Shown here: piece after piece, positions 31,761-40,023 of the stretch
Layout: each line of letters opens with the position of its first letter
Position numbering within the stretch: position 1 is the first letter of the stretch
Assembly: GCA_965246995.1 (NCBI GenBank)
Contig: OZ252008.1
Span: 2,294,001-2,358,000, forward strand
Origin: VXRJ01 sp965246995
Lineage (GTDB): Bacteria; Acidobacteriota; Vicinamibacteria; Vicinamibacterales; UBA8438
Reading direction: 5' to 3'
Length of the DNA stretch: 64,000 nucleotides
Notes under the pieces: generated by a model
The model's database searches: none
What the model was told of the DNA's origin: nothing
The model's input: only the letters and a program-made list of their open reading frames with translations
Program-made: the position numbers and the translations under genes

Positions 31761-32101
31761 TTTGTCCCTCCCGCCCAGTTCAGCACGCCGTTCACCGCGT
31801 TCACGGTCCGCTCCCAATCCGCGCGCTCCGCCGCGAGCTGCCGCCGGCCGACGCCGGTGAGAAAGTAGTAGCGCGCCCGGCGGTTGTTCTCCGTGACCCG
31901 CCACTCGGACTCCACCCAGCCCTTGCGCTTCATGCGCTGGAGGGCCGGATACAGCGTTCCCTGCTGGATCGCGAACACGTCCCCCGACATGGTCTCTATC
32001 CGCTGGGCCAACCCCCAGCCGTGCATCGGCTCGAGGGCGAGTGTGCGCAGCACCAGCAGCTCCAGGGTGCCCTGCAGGACATCGGATCGGTCTGCCGTCA
32101 T
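31757..32101 (-). CDS. PadR-family regulator
   Basis: 114 residues from MTADRSDVLQGTLELLVLRTLALEPMHGWGLAQRI, the typical start of the PadR winged helix. The rest, 'VFAIQQGTLYPALQRMKRKGWVESEWRVTENNRRARYYFLTGVGRRQL', is complete. Such regulators stand before ADOP permease genes in Acidobacteriota and probably repress them in response to a ligand. Its stop overlaps the permease start (GTGA), which is now a pseudogene. GGAACT lies before the ATG. Confidence 0.92.
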   Translation of the reverse strand: MTADRSDVLQGTLELLVLRTLALEPMHGWGLAQRIETMSGDVFAIQQGTLYPALQRMKRKGWVESEWRVTENNRRARYYFLTGVGRRQLAAERADWERTVNAVNGVLNWAGGTK

Positions 32102-32311
32102 GGGAGTTCCTTTTGTTGATCCAAAGGTAGCTTGGCACGCGCTCTTCAGATTGTCAAAAGAAAAGCGGCGCGCGACGGGCGGCCGCAGGGCGGACGTGTC
32201 GGCGCCCTGTCGAGAGCTGCGGTTCCCCATGCTTGCAGTCCAGCCGGTCGTCCAGGGTGAGCCAGTTTTCCGACCGTTGGCGCACTCTCATCCAAAGGGA
32301 GGATGTAGACG

Positions 32312-32906
32312 ATGCGCACCACAATGCTCGCGGTTCTGATGCTCACGATCACAACGGGGGCGTACGCCCAAGGTGAACGCGAACTCGAATTCGGCGGCGG
32401 GCTCCACTTGTGGAACCTGCAACAGCACTACGATTTCTCGGATTTCCCCACGGGGCCCACGGTCGACCTGACGTGGGTCCGGTGGGGTGAGCGCTGGGGC
32501 GGCGCCTTCGGCGTCTCAGGGGTGCTCAACCGGGTGGATGTCCAGCGAGGGCAACTACACCGTGGAGCGGCGCCTGCCGGTCTATGGGCATGCCACCGTG
32601 CGGTATCGGTTTCGGCCGGACAGTAACGGCACCGTGTGGTCGATCGGCGTTGGGACCCCCTGGATGATCTTCTGGGAGAGAAACCGTCCGCGCATCTGGG
32701 ATTCGGAGGGCGGCTACTGGACGATGGACCGGAGACCGGAGGCGGTGGAAGGCAAGCTCGTGGCCGGCACGCTGCTGATGCACACGGAGGTCCTGGTCAC
32801 GCGCCAGGTGTCGGAGAAGCTGACGGTCCGGGGCGGCGTCCGGGTCGCGCTGCTCATCTACCCTCTGATGGTGCAACCCGTCGTGGTCGGCGTCTGGGAT
32901 TTCTGA
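32312..32906 (+). pseudogene. Outer-membrane beta-barrel protein, frameshifted
   Basis: The first frame (ATG 32312) gives a signal peptide (MLAVLMLTITTGAYAQ) and the strands ELEFGGGLHLWNLQQHYDF...GGAFGVSGVLNRVD. At about 32540 the frame changes and continues as EGNYTVERRLPVYGHATVRYRF to LLIYPLMVQPVVVGVWDF, ending in Phe as outer-membrane barrels do. Together about 198 residues would form a small barrel. A single base change in GTGGATGTCCAGCGAGG accounts for it. It may be a true lesion or a sequencing error. Confidence 0.65.
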
Positions 32907-33049
32907 TCAGGCCAGAAAGTCAAACCCGAGTTGACCGCTGCACGCCGGTTGCATTGGGTGACCGTTCAGCTACACTTTGCGGACCGACGGCCGGCGGCAA
33001 TCACTGGCCGATTCGAAGCCGCATCGCGGGCTCGCGAGGAGGGCAGAGG

Positions 33050-34480
33050 ATGACTGGACCAAAACTGGACACACGTTTCCCCGGTCGCGCAGCGAGTCGG
33101 CGGGAGTTCTTCAAGCTGCTGGCGGCCAGCCCGTTGCTGGGCCTCGCCGCGTCGGGCTTGCCGGCCACCTGGCAGCGTGCGCTCGCGCGCGAGGCCGAGC
33201 GCGGCGCAACCCCCGGCTCCGCGGCGCTGCGCTGCGCCGAGTGCGGAGCGGAGATGTTCCCGTCGTTGGAGCAACCGCAATTCAACGCCGCCCAGGAGCC
33301 CGCACTGCCTCCCCAGAATGCCCTGGAAGATCAGTTGACGGGACAGGTCATCGAGTCGCCGGACGACGCGATCAACGTGTGGGATTTCGAGCGCGCGGCG
33401 CATGCCAACAACCTTCCCCAGCACTGGGACTACCTGCACATGGGGGTCGGTGACTACGACACGAGAAAGGCGAACCGAGAAGGGTTCCAGCGCCTGATGC
33501 TTCGTCCCCGACGACTCGGTGGCGAGCCGCTGGCCGAACTCGACACGTCGGTCGAGCTCTTCGACCGCCGCTGGAGCTCACCGCTCTTTCTTTGTCCCGT
33601 CGCGAGCCTGGAGGCGTATCACACGCAAGGCGAGAGCGGCGCCGCCCGGGCCGCCCAGGCAAGAGACATCCTGCAGATGCAGTCGCATCAGAGTTCCCAG
33701 TCGTACGACGAGATCGCCCAGGCCCGTGGCGAGCCGCACTGGTTCCAGATCTACACGGCGCCCGACTGGAATGTGAACCAGCGGGTCATCGACCGCGTCG
33801 CCAATGCGGGTTGCCCCGCTCTGGTGTGGACCATCGACTTGCTGGGCGGCAGCAACCGGGAGTTGCAGCGCCGCACACTGTCGGGCGACGGTTACGAGTC
33901 GGTGCTCTGCCAGAACTGCCACCAGCACCATGAGGACTACGTGCGGCCGATGCGGGCCGGTCTGGAGGGCCCCGCTGGTCCGCGTCCCCCCTACACGTGG
34001 GACTACGTCAAGCGTCTCAAGGACGCCAGCGACATGAAGCTCATCCTGAAGGGTATCGTCACGGCCGAAGGGGCCGAGCAGGCGATAGAGCACGGTGCGG
34101 ACGGGATCTTCGTGTCCAATCACGGCGGCCGGGCCGTGAACAGCATGTGGTCGTCGATCGACGCGTTGCCCGAGGTCGTCACCGCAGTCCGCGGGCGGGT
34201 GCCGGTGTTCATCGACAGCGGCGTCCGTCGCGGCACCGACATCTTCAAGGCGCTCGCGCTGGGCGCCGATGCGGTCGGGATCGGCCGCCCTTATGTATGG
34301 GGTCTCGGCGCGTTCGGAGAAGACGGCGTCGCAAAGGTAATTGACGTGATGCTCGCGGAGTTCCGGATCGCCATGCGGCAGACTCGGACGACCTCCGTCG
34401 AGCAGATCACGTCTCGCTTCGTCATGGAGGGGAAGAATCCCATCATGATGCGCGACAACCGGTTCGGCTTCGGGCTTTGA
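33050..34480 (+). CDS. Tat-exported FMN-dependent alpha-hydroxy acid oxidase
   Basis: 476 residues. The N-terminus has a twin-arginine motif (ASRREFFKLLAASPLLGLAAS), so the folded flavoprotein should be exported. From residue 120 on it follows the lactate/glycolate oxidase family: VGDYDTRKANREGF, the barrel strands SPLFLCPVAS and HWFQIY, DMKLILKGIVT with the FMN lysine, and SNHGGR with catalytic His358 and substrate-binding Arg361, then FIDSGVRRGTDIFKALALGADAVGIGRP. It oxidises a 2-hydroxy acid; the substrate and electron acceptor (oxygen or a cytochrome) are open. CGAGGAGGG precedes the ATG. Confidence 0.9.
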   Translation: MTGPKLDTRFPGRAASRREFFKLLAASPLLGLAASGLPATWQRALAREAERGATPGSAALRCAECGAEMFPSLEQPQFNAAQEPALPPQNALEDQLTGQVIESPDDAINVWDFERAAHANNLPQHWDYLHMGVGDYDTRKANREGFQRLMLRPRRLGGEPLAELDTSVELFDRRWSSPLFLCPVASLEAYHTQGESGAARAAQARDILQMQSHQSSQSYDEIAQARGEPHWFQIYTAPDWNVNQRVIDRVANAGCPALVWTIDLLGGSNRELQRRTLSGDGYESVLCQNCHQHHEDYVRPMRAGLEGPAGPRPPYTWDYVKRLKDASDMKLILKGIVTAEGAEQAIEHGADGIFVSNHGGRAVNSMWSSIDALPEVVTAVRGRVPVFIDSGVRRGTDIFKALALGADAVGIGRPYVWGLGAFGEDGVAKVIDVMLAEFRIAMRQTRTTSVEQITSRFVMEGKNPIMMRDNRFGFGL

Positions 34481-34527
34481 TGGAGTCGAATCGGTCGCGC
34501 TCTCGCTCGGAACCCGGAGGATCCAGG

Positions 34528-35106
34528 ATGTTGGCCGCACCTCGTACAGGCTTCTCGCTTCGGTTGGTGGTCGCCGTTTCCATCGGTCTCGCTCTGCTGG
34601 CCGGATCGCCGGCAGCGGCGCAATCGTCCACGGTCGAGTTCACCGTGTCCGGAACGTCGACAGTCAGGGGATGGACCTGTTCGGTGCAAGGGACGGCGGA
34701 TGTGACGCCCGGTTCGTCCGCGCCGGTGCCCGGCTTCGCCGCCGGCGTTCAGTCGGCGGCGCTCACCGTACCGGTGGCCGACTTCGAGTGTCCCGACGAG
34801 ATGATGACCGAGCATCTCTTCGAGGCGATGCAGCCGGCGGAGCACGCCGAGATCACCTTCGAGCTCGAGAGCTACGAGGCATCCAGCGCGGGCGCCGAAG
34901 CCAACGGCGCGCTCACCATCCACGGCGTCACCCAGCCGGTGAGCTTCCCGATTTCGCTGACGCCGTCCGGAGCGGGTGTCCAGATCGCGGGAGAAGTCGG
35001 ACTCGACATGACGACCTACGGCGTGGAGCCCCCCGTCGTCATGCTGGGTCTCATGAGAGTGCGGCCGGAAATACGCATCGAGTTCAGTGGGCTCGTCGTC
35101 CCCTAG
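34528..35106 (+). CDS. YceI-family exported lipocalin-like protein
   Basis: 192 residues. A signal peptide (LVVAVSIGLALLAGSPAAAQ) is followed by the YceI beta barrel: VEFTVSGTSTVRGWTCSVQGT, ECPDEMMTEHLFEAMQPAEHAEITFELESYE, ALTIHGVTQPVSFPISLT and GEVGLDMTTYGVEPPV. The family binds isoprenoid or polyprenol ligands in the periplasm; the function here is not known. The ATG at 34528 is preceded by GGAGGATCC. It lies 47 bp after the hydroxy-acid oxidase and may be co-transcribed. Confidence 0.85.
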   Translation: MLAAPRTGFSLRLVVAVSIGLALLAGSPAAAQSSTVEFTVSGTSTVRGWTCSVQGTADVTPGSSAPVPGFAAGVQSAALTVPVADFECPDEMMTEHLFEAMQPAEHAEITFELESYEASSAGAEANGALTIHGVTQPVSFPISLTPSGAGVQIAGEVGLDMTTYGVEPPVVMLGLMRVRPEIRIEFSGLVVP

Positions 35107-35188
35107 CCATGTCCTGCGGCCGAGATCCGCGTCCAGCGTCGTACACACCCCCAGCCGCCGTCTGTACTTGAGCCTTGCCTCACGGCTG

Positions 35189-36076
35189 TTACGCTGCCTG
35201 TTCCGTGGCGCGCGCAACACCATCCATGATGGCTGGATCAAAATGGACGTCAAGCTGCGGGAATGCAATGACGATATCTTTCTTTTGGAATGCCCACCAG
35301 ATCTCCTCGTACAATGCGGACGTCGCCGGGAGCGCCTTCCACGGATCGTTCATCCAGATCCGCACTTCCCAGTTCACCGCGTGGTTCCCGAATTCGGTCA
35401 TCACGATCAGGGGATCGTGCCCCGGAACGGACCAGACCGAGCTGATCTTCTCGGCCACAGCGGTCAGCGTCGCCTTGACCAGGGCCATGTCGGAACCGTA
35501 GGTGACACCTACGGGAACGCGGATCCGGTAGGCGGAGTCCTTCAGGGTAAAGTTGGTGACCGTCGTCTGGATGAGCACGGCGTTTGGGATCACGAGATCC
35601 TCTCCGTCTCTCGTGCGGGCGACGCTCGCCCGAATACCAATGTCGATCACCTTGACGAACTTTCCCTCGACCTGCAGGATATCCCCCGGCTTGATGCTCC
35701 GTTCTCCCAGCAGAATGACCCCGGCGACGAAGTTCTGGGCGATGCTCTGCATCGCGAAACCAAGACCGACAGCAAACAGCGCGCCTGCAGCAAAAAGCGC
35801 CGTCAGGTCGATGCCAGCGGTGTCAATCGCGATGCCGAATCCCATGACGAGGACAACGTATCGCAGCAGTCCGCTGATCGTGCCGATATCCCCTGGCCGC
35901 GTGCCGCGTTTTGTCAGCGTCCGCTCGACGAGCATCCGGAGTACCCTCACCACCCACAGAGTCACGATCAGCACGATGACAACCGTCAGCAACGTCGACA
36001 GGCGGACCTGTGTACCGCCGATCACGAACAAATCGAGATCAAGCCACTCCCCGACGAACTGCAGGAATTCTCTCAT
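35189..36076 (-). CDS. MscS-type mechanosensitive channel
   Basis: 295 residues. Three N-terminal membrane helices are followed by the pore helix with alternating Gly/Ala (ALFAAGALFAVGLGFAMQSIAQNFVAGVILLGE), the beta domain (SIKPGDILQVEGKFVKVIDIGIRASVARTRDGEDLVIPNAVL) and the alpha/beta cage. This is the size and layout of small-conductance channels that release solutes on osmotic down-shock. It is convergent with the YceI gene. Confidence 0.92.
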   Translation of the reverse strand: MREFLQFVGEWLDLDLFVIGGTQVRLSTLLTVVIVLIVTLWVVRVLRMLVERTLTKRGTRPGDIGTISGLLRYVVLVMGFGIAIDTAGIDLTALFAAGALFAVGLGFAMQSIAQNFVAGVILLGERSIKPGDILQVEGKFVKVIDIGIRASVARTRDGEDLVIPNAVLIQTTVTNFTLKDSAYRIRVPVGVTYGSDMALVKATLTAVAEKISSVWSVPGHDPLIVMTEFGNHAVNWEVRIWMNDPWKALPATSALYEEIWWAFQKKDIVIAFPQLDVHFDPAIMDGVARATEQAA

Positions 36077-36559
36077 CGGTCCTCCCTCTCTCGATGACGC
36101 TCAAACCAGCAGTCCGACCACCGTGTCAAGCGACATCCGGAATTAACCCCCTGGCGACACCTGAAAACCGACTCCCGAAGAAACAGCGTACATAAATCGA
36201 CAGCTACGATGATGACGGCTCTGCGCCGTCCAAACCGGGGCGGGAAACGCGCTTTCCCGATGTGACACTCGTTCTCGGTTGCCCTGTGCGTTCCACGCCG
36301 GTGGCAGGATCCACACGCCGCCCGGAGCTGGCTTCGCGTTCGAGGGCCTGACCCCGCCCCCGGCACCTGCAGGAACCAGCTCGATTCTGGGACCGTTTCA
36401 CCAGGGGACCGCTGTTGCCGGGTGCTCAGGGGGTCCCTTTTCAAGTGGCCACGGGGTCCCTCTTCATCTTGCCGCTACCGCACAGTCTGTTGCGAGCGCG
36501 TCCCGGCACGCACGACTTGCTGCTCCCTGGACGACGCACGCGGTGGTCGGCAAGAATAG
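36077..36559. other. Intergenic region with a decayed IS21-type end
   Basis: No gene is seen. From about 36400 there are two GGGGTCCC(T/C)TTTTCA-like blocks. At 36547-36570 GGCAAGAATAGTTGTCGTTGA matches the terminal repeat of the IS21 derivative at 23119-23905 (GGCAAGAATAATTGTCGTTGA). This is the leftover end of a related insertion; the rest of the element is gone. It reaches into the start of the P450 gene. Confidence 0.55.
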
Positions 36560-37972
36560 TTGTCGTTGATCACCAGTCATCCCGCGATCGCCTACGAAAC
36601 CGGGGTGGTTCCGGAGCCACCGGCCCGGCAGGTCACCTTTACGCAGTGGCTGCGCCTGCTTCGGCAGAATCCCATCGCGGTGTTCGATCAGGGCGCCTTC
36701 GCTGCCGACTTCAGAGAGAAGCGAGTCTTCTTCGGCAACTTCGTTCTCGTGAACGAACCAAGCTGCATCGAACACATCCTCCTCAAGAATCACCACAACT
36801 ATTCGAAAGGGCGTCTCACCCGCGACGTTCTCCGCCCGGTGCTCGGCAACGGCCTGTTGACGAGCGAGGGTGATTTCTGGCGGCGCCAACGGCGCATAGC
36901 GGCGCCGGGGTTTCACCATCAACGTCTCGCGGCGGCGGCCGGCGCCATGGCGCGGTTTGCCCGGCGGCGCGTAGATCGCTGGCACATCCCCTGCGAGCAT
37001 GGCGAGCCGCTCGACATCGTGCAGGAAATGACGTCGCTGACGATGGAGATTGTCGCCAATACGTTGTTCTCGATGGATATCACCGGATCGGTCGACGAGC
37101 TTGGCGAGGCGATGACGACGGTCATCACGGCGTTTGGCACACTCAAGCTCGCGGACATCCTCGGCTTGCCGGACTGGATTCCACGCGGGCGCTCCCGGCG
37201 GACCCGTTCCGCATTGGCTCGGATCGAGCGGACGATTCAGGAAATGATTGCCGAACGTCGACGCGTTCAGGAGGCTCCCGACGACTTGTTGAGCCTCCTG
37301 CTCGCGGCGCGAGACGACGAAACTGGCGCTGGGATGACCGCCGTACAGCTTCGCGACGAAGTAGTGACGTTCTTCGCGGCCGGACACGAGACGACGGCAA
37401 TGGCATTGACGTGGACGCTGTACCTGTTGTCTCGGCATCCCGCCGTCGAACGCAGACTGCACGACGAGGTCGACCGTGTGCCGGGCGATGGAGAGGCGTC
37501 TTTCGCAGACCTCGAATCCCTGACCTATACGCGCATGGTCATCCAGGAAGCAATGCGGCTGTTCCCGCCGGCGTTCAGTATCCAACGCGTGCCGTTCGAA
37601 GATGACGAGATCGCGGGGCACCGCATTTCGGCGGGCAGCCTGGTCACCATCAGCCCCTACGTCACGCACCGCAACCCGCGCCTGTGGAAGGACCCGCTGC
37701 GCTTCGATCCTGAGCGCTTCACACCCGAACGGATCCAGGAGCGCCATCCCTTCGCCTACATTCCCTTCGGCGGCGGCCCCCGCATCTGTATCGGCAACGG
37801 CTTTGCCATGATGGAGGCGTGCCTGATACTCGCCACCATCGCTCGCTTCTATCGCCTGCGCGTGGTTCCCGGACACCGGGTCGAAGCGCAGGGGTGGATC
37901 ACGCTTCGACCACGCTACGGTCTGCGTATGACGCTGGAGAAGCGGGAGCCAGCGCCCGGTACAGTCCACTAG
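36560..37972 (+). CDS. Cytochrome P450
   Basis: Up to 470 residues. Family landmarks are complete: oxygen-binding I helix FFAAGHETTAMALTW near 273, ExxR in IQEAMRLFPPA, and the heme loop FGGGPRICIGNGFAMMEA with Cys410. It inserts one oxygen atom into a substrate, possibly a fatty acid or terpene judging from similar proteins; electron donors are not nearby. The start is uncertain: TTG 36560 lies in a leftover IS end, and GTG 36605 (VVPEPPARQVTFTQW) would lack only the poorly conserved first residues. The IS end may have replaced the native start. Confidence 0.9.
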   Translation: MSLITSHPAIAYETGVVPEPPARQVTFTQWLRLLRQNPIAVFDQGAFAADFREKRVFFGNFVLVNEPSCIEHILLKNHHNYSKGRLTRDVLRPVLGNGLLTSEGDFWRRQRRIAAPGFHHQRLAAAAGAMARFARRRVDRWHIPCEHGEPLDIVQEMTSLTMEIVANTLFSMDITGSVDELGEAMTTVITAFGTLKLADILGLPDWIPRGRSRRTRSALARIERTIQEMIAERRRVQEAPDDLLSLLLAARDDETGAGMTAVQLRDEVVTFFAAGHETTAMALTWTLYLLSRHPAVERRLHDEVDRVPGDGEASFADLESLTYTRMVIQEAMRLFPPAFSIQRVPFEDDEIAGHRISAGSLVTISPYVTHRNPRLWKDPLRFDPERFTPERIQERHPFAYIPFGGGPRICIGNGFAMMEACLILATIARFYRLRVVPGHRVEAQGWITLRPRYGLRMTLEKREPAPGTVH

Positions 37973-38041
37973 CGCGCCGACCGGCCGCGCGGCGCATTCG
38001 CACGACAGCCGTGTGGTAGCCTCAGGTTTCGGCCAGGAGGA

Positions 38042-38548
38042 ATGGAAGTGCGAGTGAAGATGTTCGCAATGATCGCGGTCTTGGGCGTGCTGGCTTTCGC
38101 CGGCGTTGCCGAGGCGCAGACCAATACCGTGGCGGCCGGAGGGCGGTTGTATCAGGGGAAAGGGAACTGCCAGGCCTGTCACGGCTGGGCGGGCGACGGA
38201 CGGAAGATGAACAACCAGATGCCGGACGGGGCGAATCTGCGGGAGAGTGCGCTCGACCGGGATCAGTTGGTCTTCGTTATCAAGTGCGGGCTGCCGGGGC
38301 GCGACATGCCGCCCTACGACCGGCGGGCGTATCAGGATGACCGGTGCCTGGGTCGGACAATGGCCGACCTGGAGCGGATGGGCTTGCGATTGTTCACGCC
38401 GCCGGCGACGCTGCAGGACCGCGAGGTGCAGCGGCTGACCGATTTCCTGATGGCGAAAGTGATCGGCCAGGGAGAGATGAACCGCGACGAGTGCATCGAG
38501 TTCTGGGAAGAGGACACCGAGGCGTGCCAGGATGAGTTCCCGCGGTAG
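38042..38548 (+). CDS. Exported c-type cytochrome
   Basis: 168 residues. A signal peptide (MFAMIAVLGVLAFAGVAEAQ) is followed by a heme-binding CQACH (Cys43, Cys46, His47) in KGNCQACHGWAGDGR. The probable axial Met is in GLPGRDMPPYDRRAY. It is a periplasmic monoheme cytochrome and may accept electrons from the PQQ dehydrogenases. Four more cysteines occur after the heme site (KCGLPG, RCLG, DECIE, EACQD), which is unusual and suggests two disulfides. CAGGAGG lies before the ATG. Confidence 0.85.
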   Translation: MEVRVKMFAMIAVLGVLAFAGVAEAQTNTVAAGGRLYQGKGNCQACHGWAGDGRKMNNQMPDGANLRESALDRDQLVFVIKCGLPGRDMPPYDRRAYQDDRCLGRTMADLERMGLRLFTPPATLQDREVQRLTDFLMAKVIGQGEMNRDECIEFWEEDTEACQDEFPR

Positions 38549-38553
38549 ACCCC

Positions 38554-39546
38554 TCAGAACTCGCCCTCGCGCACGCGGTCGCCGTGCAGCATCTTGACGA
38601 CGGCCGGCTGCACGGGGTCGTTGTCCACGAGAACTCCCTCTCCCTGTTTGATTTTCTTCGCGGCCACACTGTCCAGGCCCGCCAGCTTCTTCGCGCCGTC
38701 CAGTGCGGTCAGGTCACCACCGTAGTAGTCGAACCAGGGCAGTCCGGCGTCGGTGTAGTCCTTGGCTGTGGGCGGCACGCTCGGTGGTGCGGCGCCTGAC
38801 ACCTGGAGGTACTGCTCGCTGTTGAGGATGTGCACGTAGCAGCGGGAACGCGCCGACCGGTCCCATGCCTCGAAGCCATACTCGTCCTCGTAGATCTCCT
38901 GACGCATGAGACCGCCCGGCGCCAGACCCATCTCGGATGGCGGCGCCGCCGGCATGGAGCAATACGTGCGCTCGTCCGCCCGCGCGTAGCGTGCGGCCCG
39001 TTCCTTCGCCCACGCCTCGTAGCGCGCGGCCTGCATGGGATACACGATGATCTGCAACCCGCCGTGCTCCGCCTTGCCGGTCAACTGCTCCTCGGCCGTG
39101 TAGCCCCGTCCCAGAGGCATGGCGACGAACTGTCGGATCGCCCCCTTCCCGACACAGAAGCCGTCCAGCCATGGCTGATTGGGTACCGTCAGGTAGTTCT
39201 GATGCCGATTGGAGAGCTTGTTTGCCCAGCTCTCTCCCGTCAGGGCGTCGATCTTCCCGGCCGCTACCTTGATGGCCATCGGATAGTCGGCATCGAAGTT
39301 GAGCCACATCGCTTCCGCCTGATACATGGGCAGGAAGACGCCGCCGTGCCGCCCCCACGATTCCGGCGCCTTGTCGAGATGGTCGTCCACATGGCGGAGG
39401 GGGAACCGGCCGAGGCCGGGCGGCAGGGAATACTCCCGGTTGTCATCCGGGATGCGCAACGTGCGCTGGAACCCGATCCGGCACACGGCATCCGCGTGCA
39501 CTTCCGGGAATCGGAACACCAAGTTGTCGTTCTTCAGCTCTATCAT
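38554..39546 (-). CDS. Conserved unknown protein controlled by an adjacent XRE regulator
   Basis: 330 residues, cytoplasmic. MIELKNDNLVFRFPEVHADAVCRIGFQRTLRIPDDNREYSLPPGLGRFPL, VFLPMYQAEAMWLNFD, IKVAAGKIDALTGESW and QNYLTVPNQPWLDGFCVGKGAIRQFVAMPLGRGYTAEEQLTG are blocks of a widespread bacterial family without assigned function. Its genes often stand beside a small XRE regulator, as here. The strong ribosome binding site GAAGGAGGGG and the 47-bp gap after the regulator suggest co-transcription. Confidence 0.75.
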   Translation of the reverse strand: MIELKNDNLVFRFPEVHADAVCRIGFQRTLRIPDDNREYSLPPGLGRFPLRHVDDHLDKAPESWGRHGGVFLPMYQAEAMWLNFDADYPMAIKVAAGKIDALTGESWANKLSNRHQNYLTVPNQPWLDGFCVGKGAIRQFVAMPLGRGYTAEEQLTGKAEHGGLQIIVYPMQAARYEAWAKERAARYARADERTYCSMPAAPPSEMGLAPGGLMRQEIYEDEYGFEAWDRSARSRCYVHILNSEQYLQVSGAAPPSVPPTAKDYTDAGLPWFDYYGGDLTALDGAKKLAGLDSVAAKKIKQGEGVLVDNDPVQPAVVKMLHGDRVREGEF

Positions 39547-39593
39547 TTGCCCCTCCTTCTTTCGTGGTCCTTGTTCTTGTCGTGCTCGACGTC

Positions 39594-39944
39594 TCACCAA
39601 TCCCCGTCCCGAACCTCCCGAACCACGCGCAGGATCGCGTGCTCGGGGGCATCCTTGAGTTGCCGCAGGAGGTCCGCGAACAATCGCGGCCGGCCGAGGA
39701 TGATGCCCTTGAGATCGCTCGACACCTTGCCGGCCATCGCCAGCAACAGATCCGGATCCTCTTTCAGCTCTTCCGCAAGTCGGCGGATGGCCGCCTCCGA
39801 CGGGGGCGCCATCCGGTCGCGTTCGATCTTGCTCAGATACGCTGGCTCGACGCCGATGCGCTGCGCGACCTGGCGCACGGAGAAGGCCCGGTCGCTACTG
39901 CGTATCCGCTCGCGGACGGTCCGCACGTAGATTCCGAATGTCAT
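39594..39944 (-). CDS. XRE-family transcriptional regulator
   Basis: 116 residues. The HTH 'FSVRQVAQRIGVEPAYLSKIERDRMAPPSEAAIRRLAEEL' covers residues 20-60. The C-terminal part (LFADLLRQLKDAPEHAILRVVREVRDGDW) is the usual tail of regulators paired with the downstream family. A 22-bp palindrome overlaps the start codon, so it probably represses itself and the next gene. Confidence 0.9.
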   Translation of the reverse strand: MTFGIYVRTVRERIRSSDRAFSVRQVAQRIGVEPAYLSKIERDRMAPPSEAAIRRLAEELKEDPDLLLAMAGKVSSDLKGIILGRPRLFADLLRQLKDAPEHAILRVVREVRDGDW

Positions 39945-39964
39945 GTGTAATACATACTACACAT
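39943..39964. promoter_or_regulatory. Operator palindrome at the XRE start codon
   Basis: ATGTGTA and TACACAT form perfect 7-bp arms around an 8-base AT-rich centre (ATACATAC). The left arm includes the start codon of the regulator on the minus strand. The AT content in a GC-rich genome and the symmetry point to an autoregulatory site that also overlaps the promoter. Confidence 0.6.
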
Positions 39965-40023
39965 TATGGATATCAGTCAACATGGAGCGTGAACGGGGTT
40001 CAGAATCGAGGCGCTGCCGCAGC

